64,000 bases of DNA from assembly GCF_000744705.1 (NCBI RefSeq), contig NZ_JQML01000001.1, positions 7,078,017 through 7,142,016 on the forward strand, read 5' to 3'. The stretch comes from Streptacidiphilus albus JL83 (GTDB lineage: Bacteria; Actinomycetota; Actinomycetes; Streptomycetales; Streptomycetaceae). Of this stretch, positions 27,570 to 34,895 are shown piece after piece. Numbering within the stretch: position 1 is the first letter of the stretch; the number at the start of each line of letters is the position of its first letter. Both the position numbers and the translations under genes were made by a program. Below the pieces are notes generated by a model. The model saw only the letters and a program-made list of their open reading frames with translations. It made no database searches and was not told the DNA's origin.

Positions 27570-28408
27570 CGACTGACTTTCAGCGTGCTCGGGAGTCCCT
27601 CGGTGCGCGGCTGCGGGAGCTGCGCACCGAGGCCGGCCTCAGCGGGCGTGAGATGGGGCGCCGCCTGGAGTGGCCCCCGTCGAAGGTTTCCAAGCTGGAG
27701 ACCGGCAAGCAGACGCCCGCCCCGTCCGACCTTGAGGCGTGGGCGCGGGCCGTCGGGAACGCGGATGCCGGCGCCGAGCTTAAGGGGCGTCTGCGCGGGC
27801 TGGAGACAAGCTATCGGTCCTGGCGCAGGCAGCTCACCACAGGCCATCGGGCCCGCCAGGACGAAGCGCTGGTTGAGCAGCGTGCGGCTGGGACGATCCG
27901 CGCATACGAGTCGTCCGTTGTCCCGGGGATCTTCCAGACCCCCGACTACGCTCGTCATCTGCTGATCCACAACGCTGAGCTGCGTCAGACGCCACGGGAC
28001 ACGGAGGCGGCGGTTCGCGCCAGGATGAAGCGGCAGGAACTGCTGTACGAACCGAACCACATGTTCCGGGCTCTGATCTGGGAGGGCGCGCTGCGGGTCC
28101 TGCCATGCCCGGTCGACGTCATGATGGGCCAGTTGGACCGCCTGGCCGGCCTGATCGGCATGAGCACGGTGACATTGGGAATCGTGCCGTTCGGCGCATC
28201 CATGACTGTCACGCCGCGACATGGATTCTGGATCTATGACGAACGCCTTGTGATCGTGGAGACGATCAACGCTGAGATGTGGTTGGACGACTCGGACGAC
28301 ATCGCGCTGTACGGACGCGTCTGGGACCGCCTCGACCAGGTGGCCGTGTACGGCCGTGCTGCACAGCGTCTGATCTCCCTGGCGCGGTCCGGCTTGGAGA
28401 CATTGTGA
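27566..28408 (+). CDS. Scr1-type HTH regulator (XRE plus DUF5753)
   Basis: 280 aa from GTG 27566, which overlaps the DUF6879 stop. An XRE helix-turn-helix occupies about residues 5-65 (LGARLRELRTEAGLSGREM, then PPSKVSKLETGKQTP). The DUF5753 ligand-binding domain follows, with its usual signatures (YESSVVPGIFQTPDYAR, LIWEGALR, VTLGIVPFGA). Such regulators control development or antibiotic production genes in streptomycetes and work with small partner proteins. The usual DUF397 partner is not seen; three unrelated tiny genes follow instead. Confidence 0.92.
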   Translation: MTTDFQRARESLGARLRELRTEAGLSGREMGRRLEWPPSKVSKLETGKQTPAPSDLEAWARAVGNADAGAELKGRLRGLETSYRSWRRQLTTGHRARQDEALVEQRAAGTIRAYESSVVPGIFQTPDYARHLLIHNAELRQTPRDTEAAVRARMKRQELLYEPNHMFRALIWEGALRVLPCPVDVMMGQLDRLAGLIGMSTVTLGIVPFGASMTVTPRHGFWIYDERLVIVETINAEMWLDDSDDIALYGRVWDRLDQVAVYGRAAQRLISLARSGLETL

Positions 28409-28416
28409 GCAATCCG

Positions 28417-28481
28417 GCGAAGCACTCGGGACTGGATTCGAAATTCCGAGAAGCACTGAAGTTTTGGAGAAGCACTCGGCT
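28417..28481 (+). repeat. Three short direct repeats upstream of the small-gene ladder
   Basis: GAAGCACT occurs three times within 65 bp, at about 28419, 28450 and 28469, twice followed by CGG. They lie in the only gap of this set, between the regulator stop and the 28632 gene. They could be regulator-binding sites, but three eight-base matches are weak evidence. Confidence 0.35.
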
Positions 28482-28631
28482 CTAACGTGCTGCGTATGGC
28501 AGATTCCCAGTCTCCAAACCTCGGCAGGCGGCTGTGGCCCGCGCTCGGATGGGTCGTCCTGCTCACTGCAGGGAAGGGCGTGGCAGTCGCGGTCACGCTC
28601 CGGAGCACGGCCGATCAGAGAAGGGGTCGAC

Positions 28632-28859
28632 ATGCTTCAAGCCACCGCCGACACGTCCGCGACTGAACCAGAATCCCGCTTGCTGCCGTCGCAGAAGTTC
28701 CGGCTGACCGTCGCCCGAAACGACATGGCGCAGGCCGAGGCGCTGCTCGCGGGGCTGCCCTCGCGGGAGGACCTCCTGCACACGACCGGGGCCCTCGTCG
28801 CCTCGCTCTACAACGTCCTGCAGATCGTCGAGGACCTGGCCGCCGGGGAGGAGTCGTGA
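28632..28859 (+). CDS. Small hypothetical protein (75 aa)
   Basis: ATG 28632 is preceded by GAGAAGGGG at proper spacing. The N-terminal 20 residues are polar. The rest is strongly helical with regular leucines (DMAQAEALLAGLPSREDLL, VASLYNVLQIVEDL). There is no signal peptide or known motif. It is the first of three tiny genes linked by stop-start overlaps downstream of the Scr1-type regulator. Its stop overlaps the next GTG. Confidence 0.65.
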   Translation: MLQATADTSATEPESRLLPSQKFRLTVARNDMAQAEALLAGLPSREDLLHTTGALVASLYNVLQIVEDLAAGEES

Positions 28860-29053
28860 TCCCTTTCGCGGAGCACCGTCCGGCGTCCGTCTACGAGAGC
28901 ACGTGGCTGGAGTACGTGCGGCTGATGACCGCCGCCAGTTACGGGAAGCTGACACCGCCAGGGGTGGCGCGGCTCGACGAGATATATGCCGCAGCGCCCG
29001 AGATCCTCGCCGCCGGGCGTGACATCGACTTCGGGCCGAGGTGCAGCAGATGA
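28856..29053 (+). CDS. Small hypothetical protein (65 aa)
   Basis: GTG 28856 overlaps the preceding stop (GTGA). The product is helical with an aromatic N-terminal part (STWLEYVRLMTAASYGK) and shows no recognised motif. The overlap at both ends argues that it is real and co-translated with its neighbours. Function unknown. Confidence 0.6.
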   Translation: MIPFAEHRPASVYESTWLEYVRLMTAASYGKLTPPGVARLDEIYAAAPEILAAGRDIDFGPRCSR

Positions 29054-29268
29054 CCGAGCAGTCGGCCGTGAGCGACGACAGCGTGACCGGAACCAGTCCG
29101 GAGACAGCGCCGGGGATCTGCTGCGAGTGCGGCGAGCGCACCGACCACGGTCGGGTCCTCGGCGACGTCGACCAGGGGTCCGGAGCAGGCTGGACGGTGC
29201 TGATCTGCCCGCCCTGCGACCTGGAGCCGAAGCCGCGCCCCGGCCGGGGCCGGAGCCGGTCGCTCTGA
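29050..29268 (+). CDS. Small putative zinc-binding protein
   Basis: 72 aa from ATG 29050, overlapping the previous stop as ATGA; GTG 29041 is an alternative. Four cysteines occur as CCEC and CPPC, about 30 residues apart, as in a small zinc ribbon. The C-terminus is basic (RPGRGRSRSL). It may be a nucleic-acid or protein partner in the regulatory set, but the family is not recognised. Confidence 0.6.
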   Translation: MTEQSAVSDDSVTGTSPETAPGICCECGERTDHGRVLGDVDQGSGAGWTVLICPPCDLEPKPRPGRGRSRSL

Positions 29269-29270
29269 AG

Positions 29271-29695
29271 TGACCGCGCAACGAGCAGGGCATGGTCGCG
29301 GCGATCAGCCGGGCCGCCGACCGGCGCGACACCGTCGTGCCCGACGAGCTCGACCTCATCGGCGGCATCCTGACCTTCCCTGCACCCCGCCAGCCGCAGT
29401 CGACGCCTACCGCTCCGCCGGGGAAGCAGAGCGGGCCTACGGCGACGAAGCCGGGGCGCACACCAATCTCGCCCTGACCCGGATCGCCGACGGCGACCTG
29501 GACGGCGCGGTCGAGGAGGTTCACGCGGTTCTCGACTTGCCGGCCGCCCAGCGTAGCCACGGGATCGTCGTCAGCGTCCAACGGGTCCACCGAGCGCTGA
29601 CCGCCCCCCGGGTACGCATGGCCGAGCCCGCTCGGGACCTGCGGGCCGAGATCGAGCTGTTCACCAACAACCCCATTCCCGCCCTCCCGCGCTAG
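29271..29695 (+). pseudogene. Remnant of a TPR-containing HTH regulator
   Basis: Only the C-terminal part of a regulator is left, in two frames. From about 29271 one frame reads GMVAAISRAADRRD then DELDLIGGILTFPAPRQ. From about 29400 another frame continues with TPR-like AYGDEAGAHTNLALTRIADG to LPR at the stop (29693-29695). These segments match the order seen at the C-terminus of streptomycete XRE/TPR regulators. The DNA-binding N-terminus is absent and the join needs a frameshift, so the gene is inactive. Confidence 0.6.
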
Positions 29696-29706
29696 AGTCC
29701 GGAGTC

Positions 29707-30258
29707 ATGTACCCCGTCCTGCGCACGTCAGCGCGCCTGCGACTGTCCGAGTTCTCCGTCTCGGACGCCGCAGCCGTGCAAGCCGTCTACGGCAGCCCGG
29801 CGGTGACCGAGCATCTGTCGTTCGAGGCGCGTTCACCGGAGCAGGTCACCGCCCTGGTGAACGGCTGGACGGCCACGGCTGGACAAGAACCGCGTACCGA
29901 GTACGCCCTGGCCGTGCGCGAGGCTGACCGAGGACCGCTGATCGGTGTGCTGCGCCTGGCCACCGACCCGCATCAGCAGCGTGCCGCCACCGTCGGGTTC
30001 GCGCTGCGCCCCGATGCCTGGGGCAAGGGACTCGGCACCGAGACACTGCGCCTCGGCCTTGCCCTCGCATTCGAGGACCTGGGGCTGCACCGGGTCTGGG
30101 CGGCGCGGGCCCCGCTCAACACGGCGTCGGAGAAGACGCTGCTCGCGGCGGGGTTCCAGCAGGAGGGCGTCATCCGCGAGCACGTCCACACCAGAGGCGC
30201 GTGGCGGGACTCCGTGGTCTACGGCATCGTGGAATCCGAATGGATCGTCGGCCGGTAA
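29707..30258 (+). CDS. GNAT acetyltransferase, RimJ/RimL type
   Basis: 183 aa. It follows the RimJ/RimL pattern: LRTSARLRLSEFSVSDA at the start, the acetyl-CoA-binding R/Q-x-x-G-x-G/A region as PDAWGKGLGTETLRLGL, and the C-terminal RVWAARAPLNTASEKTLLAAGF. Such enzymes acetylate N-termini of ribosomal proteins or small amines; the substrate here cannot be told. A TAGAGT -10 hexamer at 29693-29698 lies eight bases before the ATG, so the transcript may be almost leaderless. Confidence 0.9.
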   Translation: MYPVLRTSARLRLSEFSVSDAAAVQAVYGSPAVTEHLSFEARSPEQVTALVNGWTATAGQEPRTEYALAVREADRGPLIGVLRLATDPHQQRAATVGFALRPDAWGKGLGTETLRLGLALAFEDLGLHRVWAARAPLNTASEKTLLAAGFQQEGVIREHVHTRGAWRDSVVYGIVESEWIVGR

Positions 30259-30284
30259 CCGCGTCCGGATGGAGTGATGCCGCC

Positions 30285-30761
30285 ATGCCGAGCCGGATCG
30301 ACTACTACGACGACCCCGCCGCCCCCGCTGCGAACAGCAGGGTTCCGGCCGTCAATGTCATCGTCACCGACAATCGGGGACGCATCCTGATGATCCGTCG
30401 GACCGACAACGGTAACTGGGCCGTGCCCGGGGGCGCGATCGACCTCGGCGAGTCCATGGTCCAGGCCGCAGTACGGGAGACGCTGGAGGAGACCGGCGTC
30501 GAGTGCGCGATCACCGGGCTGGCCGGCGTCTACACCGATCCCAGGCACGTGATCCACTACACCAGCGACGACGAGGTCCGTCAGGAGTTCTCCCTCGTCC
30601 TGACCGCCCGGCCCACCGGTGGGGCGCCTCGCACCAGTGGGGAGTCCAGCCAGGTGCGCTGGGTGGAACCCGATGACCTGCCCGGCCTCACCATGGACCG
30701 CTCCATGCGCCTGCGGCTGGAGCACCACCTCCGCAGCGACGGGCACCCCCACCTCGGTTGA
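30285..30761 (+). CDS. Nudix hydrolase 1
   Basis: 158 aa from ATG 30285. The Nudix box is complete (GGAIDLGESMVQAAVRETLE then ETGV), giving the Mg-binding REx2E centre for hydrolysis of nucleoside diphosphate derivatives. The N-terminal IDYYDDPAAPAANS motif recurs in the next gene, so the two are tandem paralogues. The exact substrate is not predictable. The start lies 26 bp after the GNAT stop, suggesting a short operon. Confidence 0.9.
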   Translation: MPSRIDYYDDPAAPAANSRVPAVNVIVTDNRGRILMIRRTDNGNWAVPGGAIDLGESMVQAAVRETLEETGVECAITGLAGVYTDPRHVIHYTSDDEVRQEFSLVLTARPTGGAPRTSGESSQVRWVEPDDLPGLTMDRSMRLRLEHHLRSDGHPHLG

Positions 30762-30800
30762 CCCACAGCCAGCCTGAGGACCAGGGAACGGAGCAGACGC

Positions 30801-31268
30801 GTGGGCAGGATCGAGTACCTCAACGACCCCGGCGCCCCCAGGGCCAACACCCTCATCCCGGCCAGCAACCTGCTGGTGGTCAACGACGGCGGCGAGATCC
30901 TGCTCCAGCGGCGCCGGGACACCGGCCAGTGGGCGCTGCCCGGGGGCGCTCAGGACATCGGCGAGACCGCAGGTCAGTGCGCGGTACGCGAGTGCCTGGA
31001 GGAGACCGGGGTCCTTGCCGAGGTCACCGGCTTCCTCGGGGTCTACTCCGACCCTCACCACATCGTTGCCTACACCGACGGCGAGATCCGCCAGCAGTAC
31101 GAGAACGCCTACATCGGCAGGCCGCTGGGTGGCGAACCGACCGTCAACGACGAGGCGGACGGCGTGCGCTGGGTGCACCCCGAGCACCTGGGCGCCCTCG
31201 ACATCCACCCGAGCATGCGCCGGCAGATCGGCGACTACCTCAGCGGGAACTACCCCTACCTCGGCTGA
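30801..31268 (+). CDS. Nudix hydrolase 2 (paralogue)
   Basis: 155 aa from GTG 30801. It has a complete Nudix box (GGAQDIGETAGQCAVRECLE then ETGV) and the same N-terminal YLNDPGAPRANT element as the upstream gene. The two proteins clearly derive from a duplication but have diverged along their length, so they may act on different nucleotides. Both are cytosolic. The gap between the genes is 39 bp. Confidence 0.9.
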   Translation: MGRIEYLNDPGAPRANTLIPASNLLVVNDGGEILLQRRRDTGQWALPGGAQDIGETAGQCAVRECLEETGVLAEVTGFLGVYSDPHHIVAYTDGEIRQQYENAYIGRPLGGEPTVNDEADGVRWVHPEHLGALDIHPSMRRQIGDYLSGNYPYLG

Positions 31269-31400
31269 GCGGCCCGCGCCCGGCCCGCGCCCGGCCCGCA
31301 CCCAGCGTGATGCTCTGTGTGCGAGGCACTGTTGGGTTGATGATCACCTGTGCGTCTTCTGTCAGCCCCTTCCTGGCCGTGCTCTCCGGGCAGCGTCGAT

Positions 31401-31414
31401 CTTGTCCAGACAAG
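31401..31414. promoter_or_regulatory. GntR-like palindrome upstream of phospholipase C
   Basis: CTTGTCCAGACAAG has perfect 6-bp arms around CA. It lies 24-37 bases before ATG 31438 and resembles the TNGTCTAGACNA sites of GntR/HutC-family repressors. No GntR gene lies nearby, so the regulator would act in trans (inference). Confidence 0.45.
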
Positions 31415-31437
31415 TTCGTAAAGAAATGGGTAGGTGT

Positions 31438-33588
31438 ATGGGCTCCTCGGAAGCTTCTTCCCAGCTCGGCCGTCGTAGGTTCCTCCAGCTCGGAGGGGGT
31501 GGCGCGGCTGCTGCCGCCGGGCTGACGATGTTTCCGCCCGCCATCGCCAAGGCGATGGCGATGCCGGCGATCTCGCGCACAAAGTCGATCAAGGACGTCC
31601 AGCACGTCGTGATCCTGATGCAGGAGAACCGCTCCTTCGACCACTACTTCGGCACCCTGCGCGGGGTGCGCGGCTACGCGGACCCGCGTCCCGACCTGCT
31701 GCCCAGCGGCAAGCCGGTGTTCCACCAGCCGACCGCGTCCATCAAGATGCCGCGCTACCAGGGCCGCAATCTGCCGGCCGGCGAGACGGAGGTGCTGCCC
31801 TGGTACATCAACCCGAGCGTCACCACCGAGTACACCGCCGGCACCGACCACGGCTGGGCCAGTGGCCACCAGGCGTGGAACGACGGCCGCTGGGACTCCT
31901 GGGTCACCCAGAAGCAGGACGTCCTGACGATGGGCTACCTCAAGCGCCAGGACCTCCAGTACCACTTCGCCCTGGCGGAGGCCTTCACCATCGGCGACGC
32001 CTACCACTGTTCGGTGCACGCCGACACCCTCCCCAACCGGATCTGTCTGTGGACCGGCACCACGGACCCGCGCAACGTCTACGGGAAGACCAAGCTCAAC
32101 GGCCCCGCCACGGACGAGCGCGACGGGACCGACGGCTACACCTGGACCACCTACGCCGAGCAGCTGGAGCAGGCCGGCGTCAGCTGGAAGGTCTACCAGG
32201 GCGGCAGCGGCGTCGCCGGGCAGCCCACGGACAACTTCACCGACAACTCGTTGATGATGTTCCACAACTTCCAGCCCGACGACGGGGCCGACCCCAACAG
32301 CCCGCTGGTGCAGAAGGGCGCGTCCGACCACACCCTGGTCGAGTTCGCCGACGACGTGAAGAACGGCACCCTGCCGCAGGTCACCTGGATCGTCCCGCCG
32401 GCGATGTACTCCGAGCACCCGTCCTCCTCGCCCACCAACGGCGCGTACTACATCAACCTGGTGCTGGAGGCCCTGACTTCCGACCCCAAGGTGTGGGGGA
32501 GCACGGTCCTGCTGCTCGACTACGACGAGAACGACGGACTGTTCGACCACGTCGTCCCGCCGGTGCCGACGCTGAACAGCACGCCCAACGGCGAGGGCAT
32601 GGTCTCCGGCTCGCTGGTGGCCAGCCTGGCCGACGAGTTCATGGACATGGACAACTTCCCCTGGACCAGCCCGGCCGGAACGCTCGGCCCCGGGGGACTG
32701 CAGCCGATCGGCCTCGGCCCGCGCGTGCCGATGATCGCCATCTCGCCCTGGTCGCGCGGCGGTTACGTCTGCTCGGAGACCTTCGACCACACCTCGGTGC
32801 TGCGCTTCCTGGAGAAGCGCTTCGGCGTCCGCTCGCCTTACATCAGCGACTGGCGCCGCTCCGTCTGCGGTGACCTGACCTCGATGTTCGACTTCGAGTG
32901 CAAGTCCAATGCCGCGCCCCCGCAGTTCAAGGTCCCCGCCCCGATCTCCAGCCAGGGCCTGCCCTACAGCGTCGGGATGCCGCAGGCGATGCCGGTGCAG
33001 GAGACCGGCACCCGTCCGGCCCGTCCACTCGGCTACCGGGCGCTGGTCAACGAGGGCACGCGCAGCGCCGGTGCGCTGCACCTGACGCTGCAGAACCACG
33101 GGCGGATCGGCGCGGCCTTCCACATCGCCGACCGGATCAACACGTCCGCCGCGCCCCGTCGTTACACCGTCGCCGGCGGCGACGCGCTGCGGGACGTGTG
33201 GAACCTGGCCCCCGGTGCCGGCTACCAGCTCGCCGCCTACGGGCCGAACGGCAGCTACTACGAGTTCCAGGGCCAGGAGGGCGACGGCCTGCTGGTGGAG
33301 TTCGACCACCAGGGCAAGGACCATGTCCGGGTGCGCATTCAGAACCTCGGCAAGGGTCGGCGCACGGTGCAGCTCGCCAACGCCTACCAGCGGGGCGGGA
33401 AGGCGCAGGCCACCCGGGTGCTCCGGGGCCACGACAGCATCGAGTACACCTGGCAGACCGGTGGCCAGGGCAACTGGTACGACGTCAGGGTGACGGCGCT
33501 GGACGGCGCTTCGTTCGTCCGCCGCTACGCCGGACACCTGGAGAACGGCGAGGCCAGCATCAGCGACCCGGGCCCGCTGCAGAAGTGA
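31438..33588 (+). CDS. Tat-exported phospholipase C (phosphocholine-specific type)
   Basis: 716 aa from ATG 31438; ATG 31426 is possible. The N-terminus has a twin-arginine signal (GRRRFLQLGG, then an Ala-rich core). The catalytic phosphoesterase domain starts with VVILMQENRSFDHYFGTLRG, the signature of bacterial non-haemolytic phospholipase C and acid phosphatases of the AcpA superfamily. It continues through FDHVVPPVPTL and SRGGYVCSE. Two C-terminal beta domains (about residues 520-716) are typical of the actinobacterial form. It cleaves phosphocholine or related head groups outside the cell. A palindrome just upstream may be its operator. Confidence 0.92.
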   Translation: MGSSEASSQLGRRRFLQLGGGGAAAAAGLTMFPPAIAKAMAMPAISRTKSIKDVQHVVILMQENRSFDHYFGTLRGVRGYADPRPDLLPSGKPVFHQPTASIKMPRYQGRNLPAGETEVLPWYINPSVTTEYTAGTDHGWASGHQAWNDGRWDSWVTQKQDVLTMGYLKRQDLQYHFALAEAFTIGDAYHCSVHADTLPNRICLWTGTTDPRNVYGKTKLNGPATDERDGTDGYTWTTYAEQLEQAGVSWKVYQGGSGVAGQPTDNFTDNSLMMFHNFQPDDGADPNSPLVQKGASDHTLVEFADDVKNGTLPQVTWIVPPAMYSEHPSSSPTNGAYYINLVLEALTSDPKVWGSTVLLLDYDENDGLFDHVVPPVPTLNSTPNGEGMVSGSLVASLADEFMDMDNFPWTSPAGTLGPGGLQPIGLGPRVPMIAISPWSRGGYVCSETFDHTSVLRFLEKRFGVRSPYISDWRRSVCGDLTSMFDFECKSNAAPPQFKVPAPISSQGLPYSVGMPQAMPVQETGTRPARPLGYRALVNEGTRSAGALHLTLQNHGRIGAAFHIADRINTSAAPRRYTVAGGDALRDVWNLAPGAGYQLAAYGPNGSYYEFQGQEGDGLLVEFDHQGKDHVRVRIQNLGKGRRTVQLANAYQRGGKAQATRVLRGHDSIEYTWQTGGQGNWYDVRVTALDGASFVRRYAGHLENGEASISDPGPLQK

Positions 33589-33834
33589 CGCCTGGTCACC
33601 TGCCACCCGGGTGACCACCGGGCCGATGCGGGCCTGTCGCCGCGCTGTGGGGGTGCGGCGGCAGGCCCGTCGGCGTTCGGCGGCCGGTGGGGGTGGGCGT
33701 GGGCGACGTCGGGGTGGGGCTCCTGCGCTGCGGAGGCCGCATGCAGTACTGTGGTGGCCAGAACAGCGAACGCTGATCGCAGTAGATGTGGGCGCGAGGC
33801 GCCGGCACCCGGGACGAGAGCTGAGGACACGACC

Positions 33835-34407
33835 GTGGCACTGCTGGGAACGCTGCTGAGGAACAAGCGCGCGGGCGAGGCTCGACTGGCCTGGAACCGC
33901 CCGGCCCTGGCCGGACTCGGGACGCTCGATCTGAGCAGCCCCGAGTTCGAGCACGAGCGCCGGCTGGCACTGTCCCACGCCGGTCGCCGCGTCGGCGGGG
34001 AGGACCGCTCGCCCGCTCTGGGTTGGCGCGCGGTGCCGGCGGAGACCGCCCAGCTGCTGCTGGTCGTCGAGGATGCGGACTCGCCCACCAAGTTCCCGAT
34101 CGTTCACTGCCTCGCGCTGCTCGAACCCGGTCTCGGCGCGCTGCCCGCCGACGCCCTGCGTGCCGACGCGCCGGCCCCGGGGGTCCGGGTGCTCCGTTCG
34201 GAGGTGGGGCGCGGCTACCGGGGCCCGGGGCCGATCAAGGGCCACGGTCCGCACCGCTACGTCTTCCAGCTGTTCGCCCTGGCGACCCCGGTCGCACCGG
34301 CCGCCGGTGGCGGGGACCTGGAGTCGGCCAGGCCCCGGGCGGTGCTGGACGCGATCGCCGGCCCCGTCCTCGCCCGGGGCCGACTGGACGGCTTCTACAC
34401 CCGCTGA
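33835..34407 (+). CDS. PEBP family protein (YbhB/YbcL-like)
   Basis: 190 aa from GTG 33835, after GAGGA. It fits the phosphatidylethanolamine-binding / Raf-kinase-inhibitor-like family, with the ligand-pocket segments VVEDADSP, PIVHCLALL and the later GHGPHRYVFQLFAL. Bacterial members bind small anionic ligands; their role is poorly known. There is no signal peptide, so it is cytosolic. The gene stands alone and is closed by a perfect 17-bp stem terminator. Confidence 0.9.
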   Translation: MALLGTLLRNKRAGEARLAWNRPALAGLGTLDLSSPEFEHERRLALSHAGRRVGGEDRSPALGWRAVPAETAQLLLVVEDADSPTKFPIVHCLALLEPGLGALPADALRADAPAPGVRVLRSEVGRGYRGPGPIKGHGPHRYVFQLFALATPVAPAAGGGDLESARPRAVLDAIAGPVLARGRLDGFYTR

Positions 34408-34418
34408 CATCGAAGGTC

Positions 34419-34456
34419 AATGCCCCGCCAGGATTCCCGAATCCTGGCGGGGCATT
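34419..34456 (+). terminator. Strong intrinsic terminator
   Basis: AATGCCCCGCCAGGATT and its exact complement form a 17-bp stem around a CCCG loop, followed by TTGTTTGTTG. It begins 11 bases after the PEBP stop and insulates the locus that follows. Confidence 0.92.
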
Positions 34457-34527
34457 TGTTTGTTGTGCGATCAACTGATGTGCGATCAGACCATCCGTAC
34501 CACAATTGACCTTCCGCGAGTTGCTCG

Positions 34528-34557
34528 TTGACTCGTTAGTTTGTGTACACCAATACT
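34528..34557 (+). promoter_or_regulatory. Promoter-like element before the small peptide ORF
   Basis: TTGACT at 34528-34533 and AATACT at 34552-34557 are separated by 18 bases, in a stretch much richer in A+T than its surroundings. It is the best promoter candidate for the 34582 ORF and the 34896 gene. Confidence 0.5.
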
Positions 34558-34581
34558 GGGCGCACCGAACGGAGGGAACTG

Positions 34582-34659
34582 ATGGACGACGCCGTGAACG
34601 GCTGTGCCCGGGCAATGCCGTGCGCCCTCGGGCCGACCGGTCCGTTCAGCCTGCGCTGA
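34582..34659 (+). CDS. Putative 25-aa leader or precursor peptide
   Basis: The ORF reads MDDAVNGCARAMPCALGP followed by TGPFSLR. GGAGGG lies five bases before its ATG and a promoter-like element about 25 bases further up, which is stronger initiation context than most genes here. It has two cysteines and no hydrophobic segment. It precedes the cupin-diiron oxidase gene by 236 bp. It could be a regulatory leader peptide, a small precursor peptide of the oxidative locus, or chance. Nothing in its sequence matches a peptide class I know. Confidence 0.4.
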   Translation: MDDAVNGCARAMPCALGPTGPFSLR

Positions 34660-34895
34660 GCCCGGCGCCGGGCCCGTCCCGCGCCGAACCGGCCGACCAC
34701 ACCGTGCCGCTCCACCGGACCCACCGGCTCACCGCCGGTCGGCTCCGGTCGGCTCCGGTCGGTCGCGGGCCTCGACGGCTGCCCCGGCGTGGGCCGCGCC
34801 CTCGTCGGAGCCGGGCCGGTCACCGTCGCTTCCCCCGGTTCCGTCCGATTTTCCGTATCCAGTAACGCATGCACCTCGAAACCGATTGAGAGCCG
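34660..34895. other. GC-rich leader region of the 34896 gene
   Basis: No gene is supported here. It contains several GGCTCCGGTC/GGTCGG repeats (about 34725-34770) that could fold, and could act as an untranslated leader if transcription starts near 34565. Confidence 0.35.
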
